Numbered from the stretch's first letter, positions 1 through 5,335 are shown. The stretch: 5,714 bases of DNA from Bacilli bacterium (GCA_900758495.1 CAAERO010000002.1:1-5714); one strand, 5' to 3'. Numbers and translations are program-made. The notes: generated from the sequence alone by a model not told the origin.

Positions 1-116
1 GGAAAGTATACTGATGTCCCTCCAAATTCTTTAAATAAAGCCTTTATTTTGTCTATTCCAAGCTCTATAGCTATATTTTCAAATTGTGGAGGTAAATCAC
101 TTATCTTTAAATCCAT
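1..116 (-). CDS. Mor-family transcription regulator, N-terminal fragment (runs off the window)
   Basis: Only the first 38 codons and part of the next are in the window. They begin MDLKISDLPPQF and include the stretch FGGTSVYFP at about residues 31-39. The pattern 'LP..f..iA..lGi......l...FGGTs.Y.P' is the one I know from the N-terminal dimerisation region of the Mor (Mu middle-operon regulator) activator family, whose short Bacillota members carry a C-terminal helix-turn-helix. That DNA-binding part would lie beyond position 1 and cannot be checked. The start is fixed by a strong AGGAGGA at 123-129, six bases before the ATG. The gene follows the ABC ATPase stop by 61 bases with no terminator between, so it may be the last gene of the same transcript. 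Regulation of the operon is a guess from position. The family call is moderately secure because it rests on a short segment. Confidence 0.65.
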   Translation of the reverse strand, partial: MDLKISDLPPQFENIAIELGIDKIKALFKEFGGTSVYF

Positions 117-122
117 AAAATA

Positions 123-129
123 TCCTCCT
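123..129 (-). promoter_or_regulatory. Ribosome binding site of the Mor-family gene
   Basis: The minus strand reads AGGAGGA, a near-complete anti-16S match, six bases upstream of the ATG at 116-114. It fixes the start of the partial left-edge gene. The 61 bases between the ATPase stop and this ATG (117-177) contain no hairpin followed by a T-run and no convincing -35/-10 pair. Confidence 0.8.
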
Positions 130-177
130 AAAAACCTATTCTTATTAGATATTCTACAGACATAATTATTTTCCTAC

Positions 178-1947
178 TTAAACATATTTAATTCCCATAA
201 ATCTATCTTCATCATTTTCCTTACTTAAAAAAGCAATTATATTTTTATTTTCTTTAAAATAATCCATATCTTCTTCATTAATTTCATCTAAGTTTAAAGT
301 TACAAAATATTGCCCTAATGCTTCTTTCTTTAATCTATCATCTATATACTTTAGTAGTCTGACCTTTGCATTTTTGTTATCTGGCTTTACATAAGAACCA
401 TCATGTATAAGAAAATTTATAGGACTCTTATGCTTTATCCTTTGTATTAACCATGTTAAATCAAACATATTTACCTTCATATTCATTCTTCCATGAGAAT
501 TTTCATCTTCAATCTTGCAGAATACTTTTACCCTTGCTGTAGCATTCTGTTTATTTGTATTGTTATTGAACTCAAAATCTAAAACTCCACCCTCATCATA
601 AGTTACTTCAACTAGATTACTAAACTGCTTTGCCGCATCTTCCATGGTAGATCGATATGAATTAAATATTTCATATTTTAAGTTTGTTTGTTTTATTATC
701 TCTTGTTTTATATCATTTATTTCTTTACTAATTTTATCTTTCTCTGCATATTGCTCTAACTTAACATTAATATCTGCCAATTCTTGATTTTTTTCATTTA
801 TTCTATCTAAGATACTGTTTATATCATCTACAATAGTAGTACTTTTTAATGATTCTATTTGTTTATTAAGTTTCATACGTACAATATCTTTTCTTTCCTC
901 AAGAGTTGATATCATTTCTGTTATTTCATTTACTTTATCTCCAAAATATTTTCCTCTACTATTAACCATAAATTCATAATAAGATATTATTTCTTCATAA
1001 TTTTTACTTATTTCTTTTGGAAAATAACTTATTATCTGATTATAAAACTTTTCTATATCATCTAATTGCTTTATTTGTTCTACTTTAGTTTGTAAACTAC
1101 TTATAGATTCTTTATATTGAACTTTCATGTTTTCTAATTTGATAATTTTATTAACTATTTCATTATATTCTTGTTTTAGTTTTTGATAATCTTGCTTTGA
1201 TAATCTTAAATTCTTTGATATATCTAAATCATTTGATATATTTGTTAAATTATCTATTTCAGATTTTAACTTACTAGCTCTTACTTTTAATTCAGTTATA
1301 TCTGCAGTAAGCAGCTCTATTGCTTTTAATTTTTGTTCTAATTTTTCTTGTTCCTTTTTTAATTCTTTAATTTGATTTTCTCCATTAAACTCTATTTCAA
1401 ATAAATAGTCTAATATTTCATAACATTTTGCAGCCGTTCTATTTGGGAGAATTATATCATTAAAGCCAAGCTTTTCATCCCTGATTACAAATTCCCTTAT
1501 TGATGCAAAACTAGGATGTAACTTATCATCATTATTTCCTAATACTATCTTTTCTACTTCTTTTTTATACTTAGAATCACCTATAGGTTTTCCCCAATTA
1601 TCTTCATTAAAAGTTAAATCTTTTGATGTAAATATATACCCCTTATCTGGATTATTTAGTATCCTACCAAAATATATATATTCATTCTCTTTTTCTAAAT
1701 CTACTTCAAGTAAAATCATAAAATCCGCATCTTCTATCTTTTTTCTATCTTTTAAGTCTGGTGGAACCTTAGATCCAAGCATATATCTTATACTTGCAAC
1801 CATTGACGATTTTCCTACACCATTACTATCATCATCTTTATCCCTTTTGCTACCTAGAATTATATTTAATCCTACTTGATTAAATTTATAGTTTTTCTTT
1901 ATTTCTTCATCTTTTCTAGAGTATATAACCAATCTATTTAAAATCAT
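178..1947 (-). CDS. SMC-like ABC ATPase with DUF2326-type C-terminal lobe; ABC-3C system ATPase
   Basis: This 589-aa protein has a split ABC ATPase fold around a long coiled coil. The N-terminal lobe opens with a beta strand (MILNRLVIYS) and carries a Walker A, DSNGVGKSS, at residues 40-48. Residues about 190-430 are rich in K/E/L/I heptads, with a short probable hinge near 300-340. The C-terminal lobe has HGRMNMKVNMFDLTW (485-499), at the place of the signature region, a Walker B strand INFLIHDG (510-517) with Asp516, and the switch strand QYFVTLNLDE (547-556). This order, and the 'FLIHD' Walker B, match the DUF2326 family, known from ABC-three-component conflict systems. The residue after the Walker B Asp is Gly, so no catalytic Glu stands in the canonical place. 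The start overlaps the preceding stop as ATGA, with AGGAGGAA at 1951-1958. It probably senses DNA or nucleoprotein states and gates the phosphoesterase effector encoded upstream. A generic RecN/SbcC-like repair protein is less likely because of its partners. Confidence 0.85.
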   Translation of the reverse strand: MILNRLVIYSRKDEEIKKNYKFNQVGLNIILGSKRDKDDDSNGVGKSSMVASIRYMLGSKVPPDLKDRKKIEDADFMILLEVDLEKENEYIYFGRILNNPDKGYIFTSKDLTFNEDNWGKPIGDSKYKKEVEKIVLGNNDDKLHPSFASIREFVIRDEKLGFNDIILPNRTAAKCYEILDYLFEIEFNGENQIKELKKEQEKLEQKLKAIELLTADITELKVRASKLKSEIDNLTNISNDLDISKNLRLSKQDYQKLKQEYNEIVNKIIKLENMKVQYKESISSLQTKVEQIKQLDDIEKFYNQIISYFPKEISKNYEEIISYYEFMVNSRGKYFGDKVNEITEMISTLEERKDIVRMKLNKQIESLKSTTIVDDINSILDRINEKNQELADINVKLEQYAEKDKISKEINDIKQEIIKQTNLKYEIFNSYRSTMEDAAKQFSNLVEVTYDEGGVLDFEFNNNTNKQNATARVKVFCKIEDENSHGRMNMKVNMFDLTWLIQRIKHKSPINFLIHDGSYVKPDNKNAKVRLLKYIDDRLKKEALGQYFVTLNLDEINEEDMDYFKENKNIIAFLSKENDEDRFMGIKYV

Positions 1948-2270
1948 TTTTTCCTCCTAATCATATTTTCACTAGTATCTATGATATCTAATGAAAATAA
2001 AAAGGTTAATGCTAAATACAATAATCTCTCTAAATTTATACTTAACTCAATTTTATTTTCTTTTGAGTATTTTTCAAAAACCTCATCAATATAATGTGGT
2101 TTTTCTAGTATCCTATAAATATTCATAGATATGTATAAAATATGTTCATCTATGGATTGATATTTATTTACTTTAAAACAATCAATCAACTCTGACACCT
2201 CCTCTTTTCCATTTAAATATGAGGCTATTTCATGTTGTTCTAACTTATATGCATTCATTATATATATCAC
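1944..2270 (-). CDS. Small protein, probable ABC-3C middle component (MC6-like)
   Basis: This 108-aa soluble, probably all-alpha protein sits between an effector enzyme and a DUF2326 ABC ATPase, the usual place of the 'middle component' of ABC-3C systems. Residues 43-106 follow the pattern 'hI...s..i..iL.kp..idevf.k.......s...l..al.fLf.l.ii.....IRR', which I recognise as resembling middle-component type 6; the resemblance is by eye. The likely role is as an adaptor between ATPase and effector, with a winged-helix-like core. I chose a GTG start at 2270-2268 because GGAGT (2281-2285) lies ten bases upstream; the ATG four codons later (2258) would be 22 bases away. With the GTG start the gene overlaps the phosphoesterase gene by 26 bases. 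Its last four codons (RRKK) are at the same time the AGGAGG ribosome binding site of the ATPase gene. The N-terminal 35 residues look less conserved in type and are of unknown role. Confidence 0.7.
   Translation of the reverse strand: MIYIMNAYKLEQHEIASYLNGKEEVSELIDCFKVNKYQSIDEHILYISMNIYRILEKPHYIDEVFEKYSKENKIELSINLERLLYLALTFLFSLDIIDTSENMIRRKK
1951..1958 (-). promoter_or_regulatory. Ribosome binding site of the ABC ATPase, embedded in the preceding gene
   Basis: The minus strand reads AGGAGGAA just before the ATG at 1947-1945. The same bases encode the Arg-Arg-Lys end of the middle-component protein. The stop of that gene (TGA, 1946-1944) overlaps the ATPase start as ATGA, an arrangement that couples translation of the two. 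Confidence 0.85.
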
Positions 2271-3696
2271 ATTTATTTAAACTCCAAAAAACTATAGTTT
2301 TAAAATATTCCTTTAAATCTCTAAATGGTATATCTATTACACCCATATAATCATGAGCTAACTCATCTATCATTTTATTTAAAACTTGAGTTCCATTTTC
2401 ACAAGACTCATAGACCTGTGCATATTTTGTTCTAATCACACCTGGAATTAATGTTTTTCTGTCATAATATATGTATGATGTCCCAGATAAAATATTATCT
2501 ATTAAATTAAAATACTCCACATTCAAATCAAATTCATTTCTAAAAGTACTATTACATTTCATATTTTTAAATTTTTCAGGAACATCTTTATTCACAGTAA
2601 CATCACTATCTGAACCTTCATAACTTTTTATATTTTCGCAAAAACTAAGTAAAAATTTTTGAAATTTTTCCTCTTTTATATCTCCTTGTAAAATTTGTTC
2701 TACTCTTTTATCAAATAATTCATCTTTAGTAATGGATTTATTTAAATTTTCTTTTTTTTTTAATCTATCCAGTGTAAACTTTATAAAACCATCATCATCC
2801 ACTTTGCTATCAACTTCTAAATTAGGTATCCATTTTTTACCTTTTTCAGACCACTTGTAAAACTTTACTCTACATTCATTCGTATCTAAATCTATATTAC
2901 CTAAAACAAATGCTGGCTCAGCATATCCATCAGTCATATTAGACCCACAAACAAAAGATCTACATTCTCTAGTTCCAACATTATTTATTTCAAACCCACT
3001 ATTATGCATATGCCCACATAAGTACATATCTACATGATATTGATCAAAAATTTGTGCTATTTCATTTACTTCTGATTCAATAAAACAATCTAAACTATGA
3101 TGCCCTATCGCTATAATTGGTTTATCTGTATCTTCAATACTTTTTAAAGCTTTCATAAGATTACTTAAACTTATACTTAATGTACCTTCTTCTCCATTAG
3201 TACCTGATATAACACATGTGTTTAAATTAATAATATTAAATTTATCTCTAGCATCAACAAAATGAATATTTTCTAAATTAGATTTCCTACCTAATAACCT
3301 TTCATGGAATTCCCAAAATTCCTTCTGTCCATCATTAATTAATAAATTTTTAAAACTTTCATCTAATTGAGAGACTTTTGTTTTTGTTCCATTTATAGGA
3401 TTTTTTAATCCTGATATAAAAGTTTCTCTCATAGGATTTCTTTTAAAATCATGATTACCTGGAACTATAAAAACATTATCTTTTGAAATATTTAAACTCT
3501 GTATTAGTTTTGTTAAAAATACTTCTACTCCATCAAATGTTGAACCAAATTTAAAAAGTAAATCTCCTGTAACAACTAAAAAATCTATACTTCCTTTAAA
3601 CTCTTCTAACTTAAAAAAAAGTTGATCCCTTAACCAGTCTGTTTCATAACCTGAAAAATTAAAATGTAAATCAGACAAATGTAACCAACGTAACAT
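2245..3696 (-). CDS. Calcineurin-like metallophosphoesterase with C-terminal ABC-3C-type domain (effector)
   Basis: This 483-aa protein has a full set of calcineurin-like phosphoesterase motifs in order: SDLHF (D9, H11), TGDL (D45), PGNHD (N81, H82), GHH (H199) and GHMH (H229, H231). The fold should bind two metal ions and hydrolyse phosphodiesters or phosphomonoesters, acting in the cytoplasm since there is no signal peptide or membrane segment. The enzyme domain ends near residue 290. A charged linker (about 295-385) leads to a separate C-terminal domain (about 390-483) with VEYFNLIDNIL and YAQVYESCENG, like the C-terminal domains that tie effectors to ABC-3C ATPases. The ATG at 3696 is chosen because GGAGGAG (3704-3710) precedes it and the first strand LRWLHLSDLHF then starts at residue 2; a TTG 14 codons earlier lies inside the direct repeat. 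It is the first gene of the operon. Nuclease activity is inferred; SbcD-like or cyclic-nucleotide phosphodiesterase activity is also possible. Confidence 0.88.
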   Translation of the reverse strand: MLRWLHLSDLHFNFSGYETDWLRDQLFFKLEEFKGSIDFLVVTGDLLFKFGSTFDGVEVFLTKLIQSLNISKDNVFIVPGNHDFKRNPMRETFISGLKNPINGTKTKVSQLDESFKNLLINDGQKEFWEFHERLLGRKSNLENIHFVDARDKFNIINLNTCVISGTNGEEGTLSISLSNLMKALKSIEDTDKPIIAIGHHSLDCFIESEVNEIAQIFDQYHVDMYLCGHMHNSGFEINNVGTRECRSFVCGSNMTDGYAEPAFVLGNIDLDTNECRVKFYKWSEKGKKWIPNLEVDSKVDDDGFIKFTLDRLKKKENLNKSITKDELFDKRVEQILQGDIKEEKFQKFLLSFCENIKSYEGSDSDVTVNKDVPEKFKNMKCNSTFRNEFDLNVEYFNLIDNILSGTSYIYYDRKTLIPGVIRTKYAQVYESCENGTQVLNKMIDELAHDYMGVIDIPFRDLKEYFKTIVFWSLNKCDIYNECI

Positions 3697-3703
3697 ATAT
3701 ACT

Positions 3704-3710
3704 CTCCTCC
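3704..3710 (-). promoter_or_regulatory. Ribosome binding site that decides the phosphoesterase start
   Basis: The minus strand reads GGAGGAG a few bases before the ATG at 3696-3694. It lies directly beyond the end of the direct repeat and argues against the upstream TTG at 3738-3736 as the start. I see no good -35/-10 pair between the rep stop and this site. Confidence 0.85.
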
Positions 3711-3716
3711 AAAAAA

Positions 3717-3779
3717 GAAACAGGCGAAAGCCCCACAATACAAAGAGGACAAAAAATGGGACAGTTAATTTTATATTAA
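3717..3779. repeat. Direct repeat copy A (left of the rep module)
   Basis: Plus-strand bases 3717-3763 match 5273-5320 with one substitution (G/T in the small hairpin loop) and one extra C in the other copy. A weaker match continues to 3779 (TAATTTT-ATATTAA against TAATTTTT-ATTAA). Each copy begins just past the stop codon of a minus-strand gene: here it overlaps the last codons of rep. The plus strand holds a small hairpin GGC-GAAA-GCC (3723-3732). The copies bracket the rep gene and its control region. The role is unknown; candidates are a recombination or integration junction, a recombinase site, or a Rep-binding or origin element. Confidence 0.85.
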
Positions 3780-4994
3780 CCGCCCTACTTTAGACTTACT
3801 TATCCCAAGTATCTTAGCTATTTCTCTAACACTGTTTCCTTTATTCTTCAATTTATTTATTTTAATTTTTAAATCCTCTAACTCTTGTTGTTTTTTAGTT
3901 AGACCCTTCTCATTTCTTCTACTTGCCTTTTTCTTAGCTTTTTGTTCTTCCGCACTTCTTCTATATTTTTCTTTACCAGAAATAATAGTCTTAAGGTACA
4001 TCTGCTCTTCCAATGTTATATCTAATATTTTTATAAGCTTTGCATTGGTGTATTTATATTTTTTATCAATATAAGCTTTTTCTGCTGATTTTGTATCAGT
4101 AATTACTTCTCTTTCAGTTAATGGCTCCTTAAACATAGAATTAAGCTCTAAAGCCTTTTGTAAAGCTTCTTCTGGATCTTGTATAAAACAACAAGTAAAA
4201 TATCTATATAAAAATAAAATTAACTCTCTATGACCTTTTACATCATAATTTCTAAGCTCGCAAATTTTTATTATATCTAAAATTCTTGCATGATATAGAC
4301 TATATTCATTAAAAAGGCTTACAACTTTCTTTGGTCTGCCTTTTTTCTTTTCCCTTTTTTCACTAATTTCAGGTAGATACTCTTCTTGTATTTCTCTTAA
4401 TGTATACTGATAGTTATTCATATCTAACATCTCAACATTACTATTACTCTTTGAGTTAACTGTACCTACTACCCTTAAAACTCTCGTTGGGTCTAGTGCA
4501 TTTGCATCTGCTCCAAACTCCTTTAATTCATTGTATAAATACCTTTGAACTGCATACCAAAGTGGCATAGCCATACTTGGTACAGGCTCTATTAAAAGTA
4601 CATAATAAAGTCCTCTACCACTATCTATTAAAAAATTAGGTTGTGGTATTTTAGTCCCATAAAAATCTTTTTCTAAAAAATACTTTACAGCTTCTTTAGA
4701 ATACTTAGTTTTATGGCAATCTATATCAATATAAATAGTTCTAAGCTCTTTTATATTCTCAATCCTTCTTTGTGGCTTATAAAATGTATTTTGAGATACA
4801 TATGAATTTATTATATTTAAAATATCTTCCGCATTATCTAAAATATCTTCACTCTTATAGTGCCACTGTTTATAGTTTGGGTCTTTTGAAGATATTGTTA
4901 TATACCCCTTACTATCCTTATGTAACATTTCTAAATGATTTATACATTCCTCTATATCAAAGTCTCTGACTTCTAATAAATTATTTAATTGCAT
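3771..4994 (-). CDS. Plasmid-type replication protein: archaeo-eukaryotic primase-like domain plus C-terminal helix-turn-helix
   Basis: This 407-aa protein shows an archaeo-eukaryotic primase core: YIDIDCH at 88-94 (metal-binding D90 and D92), DSGRGLYYV at 124-132, and DPTRVLRVVGTVNSKS at 168-183, a motif typical of mobile-element primase/replication proteins. Residues 230-310, with MFKEPLTEREV, resemble the helical region that follows such primase cores. A basic patch, KKKGRPKK (216-223), is AT-hook-like. After a lysine-rich coiled stretch (340-385) comes a helix-turn-helix, VREIAKILGISKSKVGRLI, at the very C terminus. It probably recognises the origin and primes or initiates replication of the element. 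The start ATG at 4994 has AAGGGGAG six bases upstream (5001-5008), buried in a predicted leader hairpin. An antisense RNA is predicted against its leader. The gene is bracketed by direct repeats and lies next to a serine recombinase, which supports a plasmid or integrated plasmid. It may alternatively act as a primase in an integrated element. Confidence 0.8.
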   Translation of the reverse strand: MQLNNLLEVRDFDIEECINHLEMLHKDSKGYITISSKDPNYKQWHYKSEDILDNAEDILNIINSYVSQNTFYKPQRRIENIKELRTIYIDIDCHKTKYSKEAVKYFLEKDFYGTKIPQPNFLIDSGRGLYYVLLIEPVPSMAMPLWYAVQRYLYNELKEFGADANALDPTRVLRVVGTVNSKSNSNVEMLDMNNYQYTLREIQEEYLPEISEKREKKKGRPKKVVSLFNEYSLYHARILDIIKICELRNYDVKGHRELILFLYRYFTCCFIQDPEEALQKALELNSMFKEPLTEREVITDTKSAEKAYIDKKYKYTNAKLIKILDITLEEQMYLKTIISGKEKYRRSAEEQKAKKKASRRNEKGLTKKQQELEDLKIKINKLKNKGNSVREIAKILGISKSKVGRLI

Positions 4995-5049
4995 AAAAAA
5001 CTCCCCTTATCTATTTAATCCACCCCAAAAAAGATAAGAGAAGTTTTTT
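4995..5049 (-). promoter_or_regulatory. RBS-sequestering hairpin in the rep leader
   Basis: In the rep mRNA (minus strand) bases 5049-5033 pair with 5011-4995 in an unbroken 17-bp stem including two G-U wobbles, with a 21-nt loop (5012-5032). The 3' arm contains the whole ribosome binding site AAGGGGAG (5008-5001) and the spacer to the ATG, so this fold should block Rep translation. On the plus strand the two wobbles become C/A mismatches, so the structure is optimised for the rep mRNA. Confidence 0.75.
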
Positions 5050-5143
5050 TATATTCTTGTCAGTTATTTCTGTATGTGATAAAATAACCATATAAAAAAT
5101 TAAAAAAGCTCTCTATTTAAGATTTAGATTCTCTTATCTTTTT
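5028..5143 (-). promoter_or_regulatory. Alternative (anti-sequestering) helix of the rep leader
   Basis: The plus-strand segment AAAAAGATAAGAGAA at 5028-5042 is perfectly complementary over 15 bases to 5129-5143. In rep mRNA the upstream segment (5143-5129) can therefore pair with the downstream segment (5042-5028). The downstream segment is the same one that otherwise masks the ribosome binding site, so the two helices exclude each other. The upstream arm lies inside the predicted antisense RNA, while the downstream arm does not. Because the helix ends in a T-run (5032-5027), it might also act as a weak attenuator; the GC-poor stem and 86-nt loop make that less likely. Confidence 0.65.
5057..5085 (+). 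promoter_or_regulatory. Promoter of the antisense RNA
   Basis: TTGTCA (5057-5062), a 17-base spacer and TAAAAT (5080-5085), with TG one base before the -10 (extended -10). This is the best promoter-like sequence on the plus strand of the window. Transcription should start near 5090-5092, against the rep leader. Confidence 0.7.
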
Positions 5144-5212
5144 CTTTCATAGGGTTTTAGATAAAAAAGGTTATAATCTCTGTTTGGCGATGGAGGGTTA
5201 TAACCTTTTTTT
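5092..5212 (+). ncRNA. Predicted antisense (countertranscribed) RNA controlling rep
   Basis: A short plus-strand RNA of about 120 nt is predicted from the promoter at 5057-5085 to the terminator ending in the T-run at 5206-5212. It contains no meaningful reading frame. It is fully complementary to the distal rep leader and covers the upstream arm (5129-5143) of the anti-sequestering helix. Its 3' hairpin presents UUUGGCGA (5183-5190) in a 21-nt loop. UUGGCG in a loop (a YUNR U-turn motif) is known from kissing antisense/target pairs of replication control, such as IncI-alpha ColIb-P9. The expected action is binding nascent rep mRNA, freeing the segment 5042-5028 to mask the rep ribosome binding site, and so limiting copy number. 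The RNA's existence is inferred from promoter and terminator only. Confidence 0.65.
5163..5212 (+). terminator. Intrinsic terminator of the antisense RNA, possibly bidirectional
   Basis: Arms AAAAAAGGTTATAA (5163-5176) and TTATAACCTTTTTT (5198-5211) form a perfect 14-bp stem with a 21-nt loop, followed by a T-run. Since the arms start with A6 and end with T6, the same DNA also reads as a hairpin plus T-run on the minus strand, so it may also pause or attenuate the rep transcript early in its leader. Confidence 0.8.
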
Positions 5213-5234
5213 ATTTTCCGATTATTATAGATAA

Positions 5235-5264
5235 ATTGTACCATAAAAACAGTATTTCCTACAA
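5235..5264 (-). promoter_or_regulatory. Promoter of rep
   Basis: On the minus strand TTGTAG (5264-5259), an 18-base spacer and TACAAT (5240-5235), preceded by TGG (extended -10). Transcription would start near 5228, giving a leader of about 234 nt before the rep ATG at 4994. That leader contains every element complementary to the antisense RNA. The promoter lies between direct repeat copy B and the antisense terminator. Confidence 0.65.
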
Positions 5265-5272
5265 GAAAAATA

Positions 5273-5335
5273 GAAACAGGCTAAAGCCCCCACAATACAA
5301 AGAGGACAAAAAATGGGACACCTAATTTTTATTAA
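5273..5335. repeat. Direct repeat copy B (right of the rep module)
   Basis: Second copy of the repeat at 3717-3779, in the same orientation. The core 5273-5320 differs from copy A by one substitution and one extra C; the outer part to 5335 is weaker. The small hairpin here is GGC-TAAA-GCC (5279-5288), so the stem is kept while the loop changes. It begins about nine bases upstream of the rep -35 box and, at its other end, overlaps the last codons of the recombinase gene. Confidence 0.85.

Noticed and set aside
1944..3696. Reading the small protein plus the phosphoesterase as a toxin-antitoxin pair.
   Set aside because: The DUF2326 ATPase is translationally coupled to the small protein, which fits a three-part ABC system better than a two-gene module.
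178..3696. An SbcCD-type exonuclease pair (ATPase plus metallophosphoesterase).
   Set aside because: The ATPase is too short for SbcC, has a DUF2326-type C-terminal lobe, and the phosphoesterase has a different C-terminal domain; the intervening small gene is also foreign to sbcCD.
3697..3738. A 14-codon upstream extension of the phosphoesterase from a TTG.
   Set aside because: It reads through the direct repeat, gives a sequence (WGFRLFLFWRR) foreign to the family, and the strong GGAGGAG sits in front of the ATG at 3696 instead.
3764..3780. The inverted repeat GTTAAT-TTTAT-ATTAAC as a rep terminator or an operator.
   Set aside because: The stem is six pairs with almost only A-T, the T-run on the minus strand is eight bases away, and copy B keeps only a shorter version.
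4772..4969. A 65-codon open frame on the plus strand.
   Set aside because: It lies wholly inside rep on the opposite strand, has no ribosome binding site pattern worth noting and encodes a Y/L-rich stretch typical of antisense frames in AT-rich DNA.
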